The translations under genes and the position numbers were made by a program. A stretch of DNA of 5,475 nt from Eubacteriales bacterium (GTDB lineage: Bacteria > Bacillota > Clostridia > Peptostreptococcales > Anaerovoracaceae), in assembly GCA_028702415.1 (NCBI GenBank), contig JAQVOT010000086.1, forward strand, positions 1 through 5,475. The letters are read 5' to 3'. Position 1 is the stretch's first letter. Each line of letters opens with the position of its first letter. The notes under the pieces were generated by a model, which saw nothing but the letters and a program-made list of their open reading frames with translations, did no database searches and was not told where the DNA came from. This document shows positions 1 to 5,475 of the stretch, piece by piece.

Positions 1-7
1 TCCCACA

Positions 8-20
8 GAGACACTGTCTC
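8..20. repeat. Short perfect inverted repeat GAGACA-C-TGTCTC
   Basis: Two 6-base arms (8-13 and 15-20) are perfectly complementary around a single central C. The tight spacing fits a protein-binding dyad better than a stable RNA hairpin, although a 5-bp stem with a 3-nt loop is possible. It lies in non-coding sequence upstream of hydA. Arms of this length arise by chance about once per few kilobases, so the support is positional only, and no regulator can be named. Confidence 0.25.
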
Positions 21-25
21 AAACT

Positions 26-51
26 TATAAAGTGAATTAATATACTTTATA
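26..51. promoter_or_regulatory. AT-rich inverted repeat overlapping a possible -10 box upstream of hydA
   Basis: TATAAAGT (26-33) and ACTTTATA (44-51) are perfect 8-base inverted arms separated by 10 bases. The right half overlaps TATACT (41-46), a fair match to a sigma-A -10 hexamer on the plus strand. No convincing -35 sits 16-18 bases upstream. A transcript starting from this box (about position 53) would run straight into the terminator hairpin at 61-94. The box is therefore either spurious, part of the upstream unit, or an attenuated hydA promoter. The repeat could equally be an operator or just AT-rich sequence. Confidence 0.25.
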
Positions 52-60
52 TCAAACCGC

Positions 61-94
61 AGGAGCCTTTGTAAATTCAAAGGCTCCTCTTTTT
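61..94 (+). terminator. Rho-independent terminator upstream of hydA
   Basis: A perfect 11-bp stem, AGGAGCCTTTG (61-71) with CAAAGGCTCCT (78-88), has a 6-nt loop (TAAATT) and is followed by CTTTTT (89-94). This is a textbook intrinsic terminator on the plus strand. It most likely ends a unit lying left of the window. It sits only 52 bases before the hydA start and no clear promoter lies between them, so an attenuator role for hydA is possible, but no competing antiterminator pairing is evident. Confidence 0.85.
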
Positions 95-130
95 CTCAAG
101 ACTTAACAATTGCGAAGAAAACAAGCAAAT

Positions 131-138
131 AAGGAGGG
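131..138 (+). promoter_or_regulatory. Ribosome binding site of hydA
   Basis: AAGGAGGG lies 8 bases before the ATG at 147. It is a near-perfect anti-16S match at good spacing, so it fixes the hydA start and suggests efficient translation. Confidence 0.9.
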
Positions 139-146
139 AAAACGTT

Positions 147-1577
147 ATGGATCTATTAATCAAATGCGGAAAAGTCGTAACAGCAAAGAGCACATTTAAG
201 GCTGATGTAGCTGTAAAGAACGGCAAAATCACTGCCATAGGCACAAACCTGAAACCGGAAAAGGGGACGGAAGTTGTGGACGCAAAGGGTAAGCTTATAC
301 TGCCGGGCGCTCTGGATGGACACACTCATATGTATATGCCTTTCGGTGGAACAGTCTCAACTGATGACTACTATGACGGTACAGTGGCTGCCGCCTGCGG
401 CGGTACTACCACCATCTTCAACTTTGAGCTTCAGGCTCCGGGACAGCCAATGGATGCCGTTGTAAAGGAAAAGCTTGACACTGCTGAAAAACAGGGCCCC
501 GTAATCGACTACTCACTGCACATCGGTGTAGGCGATGTAACAAACGAAAAAATGCTGAAGTCAATGGACAAGGTTGTTGAGATGGGTATCACTTCATTCA
601 AGGTATTCATGGTTTATGACTTCGGTGTAGATGATGGTCAGTTCTATGCTACCCTATGCCATGCCAAGGAAATTGGCGCTCTGGTTGGAGTACATGCAGA
701 AAACAAGAATGTTAACGACTTCCTGATAAAGAAATATTTAAGTGAAGGAAACATTTCACCTTGGTATCACTACAAGTCAAAAAACGAAGCTGTTGCAGGA
801 GAAGCTGACGTAAGAGCTATCAACGTGGCCAAGATGGCTGGCGCTGCACTGTACATCGTACATCTGGATAATGCTCAGGGAGTTGAAGCTGTAAGCCAGG
901 CACGAGCTGAAGGATTCCCGATTTTCGCAGAAACCTGCCCTCAGTATCTTGAGTTCACTAAGGAAGTATATGCTAATGGCAGACCTGAAGTTGGTCTCCG
1001 TCCTCAGGACTTCGTATGCTCACCTCCAATGAAGGGCAAGGAATCAAAGGATGCTCTATGGCAAGGTATCAAAACAGGTGCTGTATCCACACTGGCAACT
1101 GACCACTGTCCGTTCCTGAAGAAGGAAAAGGATTGGGGCATTAAGACAAAGACCGGTGCAAAGGGCAATTTCACTACTATCCCTAACGGATGCGCAGGTG
1201 TTGAAAACATGTACCCTTATATTCTGTCTGCTGCCAATAAGGGCAAGATTACATTCAACAAGGCTGTTGAAATTGCTTCAACTAACCCTGCTAAGCTTTT
1301 CGGAGTTGACTACTGCAAGGGAGCTATTGAAGTTGGTAAGGATGCAGATATAGTAATCTACGATCCTAAGAAAAATGTTGTAATAAACAACAAGAAGAAC
1401 CAGCACGGTTCGATTGACCATACAATCTGGGAAGGTATCGAATGTAAGGGATATCCATGTGCAGTATATAGCCGTGGCAATCTGGTATTCGACGGCAAAG
1501 ACTTTGTCGGTAAGAAGGGCGCCGGCAAGTTCCTGAAGCAGAAGAAGGTTAACCATAAGGGACCGGAACTCGTTTAA
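147..1577 (+). CDS. hydA: Dihydropyrimidinase / D-hydantoinase family cyclic amidohydrolase
   Basis: This complete 476-residue cytoplasmic enzyme matches the usual family length (about 460-480). The family hydrolyses the cyclic amide bond of dihydropyrimidines or 5-substituted hydantoins to N-carbamoyl amino acids, using a binuclear metal centre in a TIM barrel beside a small beta-sandwich. All expected ligands are visible: H59 and H61 in DGHTHM, the carbamylated lysine K152 in FKVFMVY with the oxyanion tyrosine Y157, H183 in GVHAEN, H239 in YIVHL, and D319 in ATDHCPF. Family blocks AETCPQYLEFT (261-271) and CSPPMKGKE (291-299) are also present. The AAGGAGGG site supports the start. The gene has its own downstream terminator, so it seems monocistronic. 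Substrate cannot be read from sequence: pyrimidine catabolism, hydantoin use, or a purine-degradation cluster are all possible, and no N-carbamoyl-amidohydrolase partner is in view. The family call is firm; the symbol is conventional. Confidence 0.93.
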   Translation: MDLLIKCGKVVTAKSTFKADVAVKNGKITAIGTNLKPEKGTEVVDAKGKLILPGALDGHTHMYMPFGGTVSTDDYYDGTVAAACGGTTTIFNFELQAPGQPMDAVVKEKLDTAEKQGPVIDYSLHIGVGDVTNEKMLKSMDKVVEMGITSFKVFMVYDFGVDDGQFYATLCHAKEIGALVGVHAENKNVNDFLIKKYLSEGNISPWYHYKSKNEAVAGEADVRAINVAKMAGAALYIVHLDNAQGVEAVSQARAEGFPIFAETCPQYLEFTKEVYANGRPEVGLRPQDFVCSPPMKGKESKDALWQGIKTGAVSTLATDHCPFLKKEKDWGIKTKTGAKGNFTTIPNGCAGVENMYPYILSAANKGKITFNKAVEIASTNPAKLFGVDYCKGAIEVGKDADIVIYDPKKNVVINNKKNQHGSIDHTIWEGIECKGYPCAVYSRGNLVFDGKDFVGKKGAGKFLKQKKVNHKGPELV

Positions 1578-1596
1578 TCGGAACAAAAACAAAATT

Positions 1597-1629
1597 AATA
1601 TAGGCTCCTTTGGGAGCCTATATTTTATT
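1597..1629 (+). terminator. Terminator of hydA
   Basis: A 12-bp perfect stem, AATATAGGCTCC (1597-1608) with GGAGCCTATATT (1613-1624), has a TTTG tetraloop and begins 19 bases after the hydA stop. The T-tract is modest (TTTT at 1623-1626, then ATT) and partly overlaps the stem. The GGCTCC/GGAGCC core also occurs in the hairpin upstream of the gene. Confidence 0.8.
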
Positions 1630-1634
1630 ATCTG

Positions 1635-1664
1635 AAAGTTGCTCCTGCTTTTGCATGAGCCTTT
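1635..1664 (+). other. Imperfect hairpin between hydA and gltX
   Basis: GCTC-C-TGC (1641-1648) pairs with GCA-T-GAGC (1653-1660) around a TTTT loop, with one C/T mismatch. An outer AAAG/CTTT pair (1635-1638 and 1661-1664) lies beyond a two-base bulge. It is followed by a T-rich tail (GTAATTTTAATTT). It could be a back-up terminator for hydA or a decayed relative of the neighbouring hairpins: bases 1657-1668 repeat 63-74 exactly. It lies upstream of the gltX promoter, so it is not part of the gltX leader. Confidence 0.45.
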
Positions 1665-1739
1665 GTAATTTTAATTTAAGTTTCACCTAAGCGGATTGTT
1701 TGTGTCTATTATAGTTGTTCGCATATTTTTCCATTTTTA

Positions 1740-1748
1740 TGTTATAAT
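1740..1748 (+). promoter_or_regulatory. Extended -10 promoter of gltX (TGTTATAAT)
   Basis: TATAAT (1743-1748) is a perfect sigma-A -10 box preceded by the extended TGn element (1740-1742). No strong -35 is present at 17 bases: TTCGCA (1718-1723) is weak and 19 bases away, and TTGTTC (1715-1720) is 22 bases away. That is acceptable for an extended -10 promoter. Transcription should begin near 1755, giving a leader of about 25 nt, too short for a T-box or riboswitch. Confidence 0.7.
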
Positions 1749-1766
1749 CTCTAGGATTGAAGTTAG

Positions 1767-1772
1767 AAAGGA
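1767..1772 (+). promoter_or_regulatory. Ribosome binding site that fixes the gltX start
   Basis: AAAGGA sits 7 bases before the ATG at 1780. An in-frame ATG at 1696 lies upstream of the TATAAT promoter and would add 28 hydrophobic residues absent from the family, so 1780 is the better start. Confidence 0.85.
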
Positions 1773-1779
1773 AATTGAT

Positions 1780-3477
1780 ATGGATTACAACAAACTTGCG
1801 GAATTGCTTTTCCCGAATATAGATAAAACTCCCGAGGACTATGAGCTTCTCTACCCTGCCCGGGAGAAAGGCATCGTGATCACACGTCTGGGGCCATCCC
1901 CTACGGGATTCATTCACCTGGGTAACCTGTACGGTGCTTTCGTGGACGAGCGCCTGGCACATCAGGTGGCAAAGTCAGACCGGGCTGATGCAAAAACAGG
2001 TTCATCCGGAATATTCTATCTCAGAATTGAGGATACCGATGACAAAAGATTTGTCGAAGGTGCCGTTGAGACTGTTATTAATTCTCTGAAGTTTTTTGAC
2101 ATCAGCTTTGATGAAGGTGCTACCCTTCCCGGACCCGGAGAAGAATATGGCACGGCAGAATCGGGTAACTACGGCCCGTATTTCCAGTCAAAGCGCGGAC
2201 CGATTTACCGGGCGTTTGCCAAAAGACTCGTAAGCCGGGGCAAGGCCTATCCTTGTTTCCTTACGGAGGAGGAACTGGCAGATATCAGGTCTCAGCAGGA
2301 AGCTGACAAATGCACAACAGGAATATATGGCAAATACGCCGAAAAGAACAGAAACCTGTCATACGAAGAGATCGAAACCAACATTAATGCTGGGAAATCA
2401 TATGTTATCCGCATGAAATCCCATGGGGATACCAGCTATTTCAAGTTAATCGATGGTATTCGCGGGGAGATATCAATGCCGGGCAATAACCAGGATACTA
2501 TTATTCTGAAAGCCAACGGTATTCCAACATACCACTTCGCCCATGTAATCGACGACCATCTAATGCGCACAACCCACGTTGTTCGTGGTGAAGAATGGCT
2601 AATGTCACTTCCTGTTCATGTTGAACTATTCGAGAAGCTGGGCTTCCCTATGCCGACATACTGCCATACTGCAGTTCTTATGAAAATAGACGAGGAGACA
2701 GGAAATAAGCGCAAGCTCAGCAAGCGTAAGGACCCTGAACTTAGCTTGGATTATTACAGAAATGAAGGTTATCATCCTCAGGCGGTCAAGGAATACCTAC
2801 TGACAATTCTCAACTCGAACTTCGAAGAATGGCGTGCAGAAAACCCTGATGCTGATATTGATGACTTCAATTTTACTACAGAAAAAATGAGTAGCGCAGG
2901 AGCGCTTTTTGACCTTAACAAGCTTAATGACATATCAAAGGATGTCCTGCTGAAGATTCCGGCGGAAGATCTGGCAGACTTTCTCGTAGAATGGGCAAGA
3001 GAATTCAAACCAAACATTTTACCTCTTCTTGAGGACAGGTCTTATCTTACTAAAATACTGGATTTGGGCAGAGACGAAGCCAAGCCAAGAAAGGACTTTA
3101 TTTGTGCCAAGCAGATGTGGGATTTCATCAGCTATTTCTTCGATGAATATTTCGTAATTCAGGATAGAATTCCTGAGCAGGTAAGTGATGAGGATGCCAA
3201 AGAAATTCTGAAGAGATATCTCGATACATATGATCATAGTGATGATCAGTCTGCATGGTTTGATAAGATCAGAAGCATTACAGAAGAACTGGGATATGCA
3301 GTTAAACCGAAGGATTACAAGAAGCATCCTGAAGAATACAAGGGCTCAGTTGCACATGTTAGCACAGTAATCAGAATCGCCCTTATGGGGCGTGGCCAGT
3401 CTCCTGATGTCTGGTCAATCCAGCAGATACTGGGCGAGGACAGGCTACGTGCCCGTATTTCTGAACTGATCGGTTGA
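1780..3477 (+). CDS. gltX: Glutamate--tRNA ligase, divergent clostridial type
   Basis: This 565-residue class I aminoacyl-tRNA synthetase charges tRNA-Glu with glutamate in the cytoplasm; in many Firmicutes the same enzyme also mischarges tRNA-Gln for later amidation. About 35 residues (LLFPNIDKTPEDY and neighbours) precede the catalytic domain, a clostridial trait. The first signature is RLGPSPTGFIHLGN (36-49), with HLGN in place of HIGH and Gly instead of the usual Ala at 38. YLRIEDTD (80-87), NYGPYFQSKR (130-139) and GIPTYHFAHVIDDH (247-260) follow, then GEEW (270-273) and the KMSKS-equivalent KLSKR (312-316). The helical anticodon-binding region occupies roughly 360-565. Relative to common GluRS there are extra residues around 64-76 and 113-129. 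The zinc-type cysteine pattern seems incomplete (YPCFLTEEE). The gene has its own promoter and terminator and no room for a T-box. The enzyme call is very secure; tRNA-Glu versus tRNA-Gln preference is not readable. Confidence 0.95.
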   Translation: MDYNKLAELLFPNIDKTPEDYELLYPAREKGIVITRLGPSPTGFIHLGNLYGAFVDERLAHQVAKSDRADAKTGSSGIFYLRIEDTDDKRFVEGAVETVINSLKFFDISFDEGATLPGPGEEYGTAESGNYGPYFQSKRGPIYRAFAKRLVSRGKAYPCFLTEEELADIRSQQEADKCTTGIYGKYAEKNRNLSYEEIETNINAGKSYVIRMKSHGDTSYFKLIDGIRGEISMPGNNQDTIILKANGIPTYHFAHVIDDHLMRTTHVVRGEEWLMSLPVHVELFEKLGFPMPTYCHTAVLMKIDEETGNKRKLSKRKDPELSLDYYRNEGYHPQAVKEYLLTILNSNFEEWRAENPDADIDDFNFTTEKMSSAGALFDLNKLNDISKDVLLKIPAEDLADFLVEWAREFKPNILPLLEDRSYLTKILDLGRDEAKPRKDFICAKQMWDFISYFFDEYFVIQDRIPEQVSDEDAKEILKRYLDTYDHSDDQSAWFDKIRSITEELGYAVKPKDYKKHPEEYKGSVAHVSTVIRIALMGRGQSPDVWSIQQILGEDRLRARISELIG

Positions 3478-3497
3478 ATATAAAATTGCTTAAATAT

Positions 3498-3546
3498 AAA
3501 ATGAGTCGTGGTGAGTTTTCGGACACGTCCCCACGACTCATTTTTT
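3498..3546. terminator. Bidirectional terminator between convergent gltX and ahcY
   Basis: A perfect 14-bp stem, AAAATGAGTCGTGG (3498-3511) with CCACGACTCATTTT (3531-3544), carries a 19-nt loop. On the plus strand a run of six T (3541-3546) follows, 20 bases after the gltX stop. On the minus strand the stem ends in TTTT and continues T-rich, starting 9 bases after the ahcY stop, so it can end both units. The loop holds GGAC-AC-GTCC, a small inverted repeat able to form a short secondary stem. Confidence 0.9.
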
Positions 3547-3553
3547 ATTGTAA

Positions 3554-4837
3554 TTAATCCAGCTCCCAGCTGTTCAGATATGCTTCCTGCTCCGGAGTGA
3601 GTTTGTCAATTTCAATGCCCCAGGCATCCAGTTTCCTGTTGGCAATAATATCGTCAATTTCCGATGAAACATCTATTACCCGGTCCGGTAATCCGGATCT
3701 CCCACCGGCACCTATCCCGCCTTCCTCAACATGATGTTCCATAACATACATTGCACTAAGAATCTGAACCGCAAAGGATAAATCCATAATCTCAGCCGGA
3801 TGTCCGTCACCTGCTGCTATGTTAACCAGCTTTCCCTCTCCTATTACATTAACCATTTTCCCATTCGGCAAAACATATCCTTTGATGTTGTTTCTTGTAT
3901 CATGGCAGTTGACAGCATCTTTCTCAAGTCCCGCCATATCTATCTCAACATTGAAGTGTCCTGCATTGGCCAGGATTGCTCTGTCCTTCATTGTTAGCAT
4001 ATGCTCAACTGTGATGGTATGCTTGCAGCCTGTTGCCGAAACAAACATATCTCCCAGGGGCGCTGCTTTGGCCATGGTCATAACATCGTACCCATCCATC
4101 TTGGCCTCCATTGCCTTAATAGGATTTATTTCTGTAACGATGACCTGTGCTCCCAGAGCTGCCGCTCTCAGCGCAATACCTCTGCTGCACCATCCATATC
4201 CAACAACAACAACTGTTTTGCCGGCAACAATTAGATTGGTATTTCTCATTATGCTGTCCCAGACACTCTGCCCGGTTCCATAGCGATTGTCAAACAGATG
4301 CTTGCAATCCGCATCATTAACTGCCAGCATAGGGAATTTCAATACTCCCCCGGCAGCCATTGCCTTAAGCCGATTTATACCTGTGGTTGTCTCCTCACAG
4401 CCACCCCAGACTTCTTCCGCCAGATCAGGCCTGTTTCCATGAACCAGACCCACCAGATCACCGCCGTCGTCAATTATAATATTAGGCTTGTGCTCCAGAC
4501 ACATTTCAATGTGATGAGCGTATTCACAGGCTGTGGCACCGTGATATGCAAAAACAGAAATCCCATCATCCACCAGTGCTGCGCAGACATCATCCTGTGT
4601 GCTGAGATTGTTGCTACCCGTGGCACAGAGCTGTGCACCTCCTGCAGCCAGAACCTTGCACAGATATGCCGTCTTTGGTTCGAGATGTATTGATAAAGAA
4701 ATCTTTACGCCTTCGAAGGGCTTTGTCTTTTTGAATTCCTCCTCAAAGTCCCGAAGAAGCGGCATATTATTTTTTACCCACTCTATTTTAGTGTGCCCGT
4801 ATTGGGCAAGTGAGAGATCACGAATCTCATATTTCAT
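3554..4837 (-). CDS. ahcY: S-adenosylhomocysteine hydrolase (adenosylhomocysteinase), short type
   Basis: This complete 427-residue cytoplasmic NAD-dependent enzyme cleaves S-adenosylhomocysteine to adenosine and homocysteine, removing the product inhibitor of methyltransferases. Substrate-domain residues visible by family comparison include H51 (SIHLEPKT), the STQDD block (79-83), DDGGD (123-127), EETTTG (148-153), and K167 and D175 in KFPMLAVND. The Rossmann NAD site is VVGYGWCSRG (211-220), followed by TEINPIKA (235-242). GHFNVEID (293-300) and the loop histidine H346 in GDGHP are present. The C-terminus ends LTPEQEAYLNSWELD. It resembles archaeal and Thermotoga-like enzymes and lacks the Lys-Pro...Tyr-Arg-Tyr tail that completes the neighbouring NAD site in eukaryotic and many bacterial forms. 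The start gives the expected MKYEIRDLSLA opening but has no well-placed Shine-Dalgarno. It lies 11 bp after nagA, so coupled translation is likely. No SAH riboswitch fits in the gap. Confidence 0.95.
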   Translation of the reverse strand: MKYEIRDLSLAQYGHTKIEWVKNNMPLLRDFEEEFKKTKPFEGVKISLSIHLEPKTAYLCKVLAAGGAQLCATGSNNLSTQDDVCAALVDDGISVFAYHGATACEYAHHIEMCLEHKPNIIIDDGGDLVGLVHGNRPDLAEEVWGGCEETTTGINRLKAMAAGGVLKFPMLAVNDADCKHLFDNRYGTGQSVWDSIMRNTNLIVAGKTVVVVGYGWCSRGIALRAAALGAQVIVTEINPIKAMEAKMDGYDVMTMAKAAPLGDMFVSATGCKHTITVEHMLTMKDRAILANAGHFNVEIDMAGLEKDAVNCHDTRNNIKGYVLPNGKMVNVIGEGKLVNIAAGDGHPAEIMDLSFAVQILSAMYVMEHHVEEGGIGAGGRSGLPDRVIDVSSEIDDIIANRKLDAWGIEIDKLTPEQEAYLNSWELD

Positions 4838-4866
4838 ATTATTCTGTGTTATAACTTGGTCCCTCC
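4838..4866 (-). promoter_or_regulatory. Weak initiation region of ahcY, nagA stop included
   Basis: On the minus strand the only Shine-Dalgarno-like sequence is GGAGGG (4866-4861), inside the end of nagA and 23 bases from the ahcY ATG, beyond normal spacing. The nagA stop (4851-4849) lies between them. This arrangement suggests ribosomes finishing nagA re-initiate at ahcY, though RNA folding could also bring GGAGGG closer. Confidence 0.5.
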
Positions 4867-5475
4867 GATATAAATCTCAAGTGGTTTAAGTTCATTGTCA
4901 CAAATGATAAAGTCAGCGTATTTTCCGGATTCAATGCTGCCGATAAATTCATCTGCAGCGATTTGTTTTGCCGGTATCAGTGTTGCGGCCAGTATGGCTT
5001 CCTCTTCAGCTATGCCATATTCAATGGCATTCAGCATGCAGGTGTAAACATTGCTGGCAGAACCTGCAATGGTGCCATCCTCAAGCCGTGCCGGTTGTCC
5101 TTCCTCCAGAAACACATCCTGCCCCCCCAGATCATATTTTCCTGGCGGCATGCCACAGCATCTAAGTGAATCACTGATAAGACATATGCGTCCGGGGAAA
5201 AGTTTGAATGCCATTCTGACTGAACTCGGATGAACATGGTATCCGTCACATATAAGTTCAGCAACCACTGCTTTATCCTCTGCTCCCCCCGAACCATCCG
5301 CTTCTGATCCTGCACCGATAACCCCGGGTTTACGGTGGTGAATCGGAGGCATGGCATTATACAGGTGAGTCAGATGAGATGCTCCTGCATCTATTGCTGC
5401 TTTTGCATCTTCATAGCTTGCATCTGTATGGGCTATAGAAACCGTTGCGAGTTCCTTTGCCTCCTTTACGAATTC
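4849..5475 (-). CDS. nagA: N-acetylglucosamine-6-phosphate deacetylase, C-terminal part
   Basis: The 5' end lies beyond the right edge of the window. The visible 208 residues are a little over half of a typical 380-residue enzyme, and the frame is open to the last base. The enzyme removes acetate from GlcNAc-6-phosphate in the cytoplasm, feeding glucosamine-6-phosphate to glycolysis or wall synthesis. Numbering from the window edge, the metal histidines are H16 (IAHTDA) and H37 (THLYNAM), 21 residues apart as in E. coli NagA. PPIHHRKPGVIGA, DGYHVHP (78-84), the catalytic aspartate D102 in LISDSLR, and GTIAGS (134-139) follow. A short Gly/Ser/Asp-rich stretch after GVIGA (about 56-66) seems longer than usual. 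First-shell residues in the missing N-terminal half cannot be checked. An ORF call starting at the internal ATG (5352) would be wrong: the conserved sequence THLYNAM spans it. The gene is upstream of ahcY in the same unit. Confidence 0.92.
   Translation of the reverse strand, partial: EFVKEAKELATVSIAHTDASYEDAKAAIDAGASHLTHLYNAMPPIHHRKPGVIGAGSEADGSGGAEDKAVVAELICDGYHVHPSSVRMAFKLFPGRICLISDSLRCCGMPPGKYDLGGQDVFLEEGQPARLEDGTIAGSASNVYTCMLNAIEYGIAEEEAILAATLIPAKQIAADEFIGSIESGKYADFIICDNELKPLEIYIGGTKL

Noticed and set aside
77..325. 82-residue minus-strand frame with a hydrophobic segment near its end
   Set aside because: It overlaps the hydA N-terminus and ends inside the terminator hairpin. The hydrophobic part reflects the reverse complement of A-rich leader sequence.
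1278..1592. 104-residue minus-strand open frame over the end of hydA
   Set aside because: It is antisense to conserved hydA sequence and shows no family signature. A gene here would need evidence beyond an open frame.
1578..1779. Possible T-box leader for gltX
   Set aside because: The extended -10 box at 1740-1748 leaves a leader of about 25 nt, and the hairpins at 1597-1664 lie upstream of it. No T-box consensus (TGGNACCGCG-like) is visible.
3819..4283. 154-residue plus-strand open frame opposite ahcY
   Set aside because: It is antisense to a fully conserved ahcY, has no ribosome binding site worth the name and shows no recognisable motif. It reads as a shadow of the real gene's codon pattern.
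4838..4848. SAH riboswitch ahead of ahcY
   Set aside because: Only 11 bp separate ahcY from the coding end of nagA, with no room for an aptamer.
1..5475. Mobile elements, CRISPR arrays, tRNA/rRNA genes, phage or defence genes
   Set aside because: Nearly all of the window is accounted for by four conserved enzymes and short intergenic gaps (the longest is about 200 bases). No transposase, regular repeat-spacer pattern or cloverleaf was seen.

Overview
The window looks like chromosomal DNA from a low-to-mid GC, Gram-positive anaerobe of the class Clostridia. The strongest evidence is the glutamyl-tRNA synthetase, which is the divergent form typical of clostridia: an N-terminal extension ahead of the HIGH motif, a KLSKRKDP loop and a long GIPTYHFAHVIDDHLMRTTHVVRGEEW block. 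Strong Shine-Dalgarno sites (AAGGAGGG, AAAGGA) and short hairpin-plus-T terminators agree with this. Genus or species cannot be fixed from the sequence alone. The window is four housekeeping or catabolic enzymes in three transcription units. I see no mobile element, CRISPR array, RNA gene or phage gene, and no convincing undescribed system.

Layout. Positions 1-146 are a non-coding leader with two inverted repeats and a strong terminator hairpin (61-94), presumably closing an upstream unit. Positions 147-1577 (+) encode a complete dihydropyrimidinase/D-hydantoinase-type cyclic amidohydrolase with all metal ligands intact. It is followed by a terminator (1597-1629) and a second imperfect hairpin (1635-1664). 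A perfect extended -10 promoter (1740-1748) then drives gltX at 1780-3477 (+). I place the gltX start at 1780, not at the upstream ATG at 1696, because the promoter and ribosome binding site lie between them. A 14-bp bidirectional terminator (3498-3546) separates gltX from two convergent minus-strand genes. These are nagA (N-acetylglucosamine-6-phosphate deacetylase, C-terminal 208 residues only, running off the right edge) and, 11 bp downstream of it, ahcY (S-adenosylhomocysteine hydrolase, short type).

How the genes relate. hydA and gltX each appear to be transcribed alone within the window. nagA and ahcY form a tight pair in which translation of ahcY is probably coupled to nagA, because ahcY has no properly spaced Shine-Dalgarno of its own. 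Their pathways (aminosugar/cell-wall recycling and methyl-cycle SAH removal) have no obvious biochemical link. That pairing, the related GGCTCC hairpins flanking hydA, and the departures from family consensus in the gltX and nagA products are the points most worth a second look.
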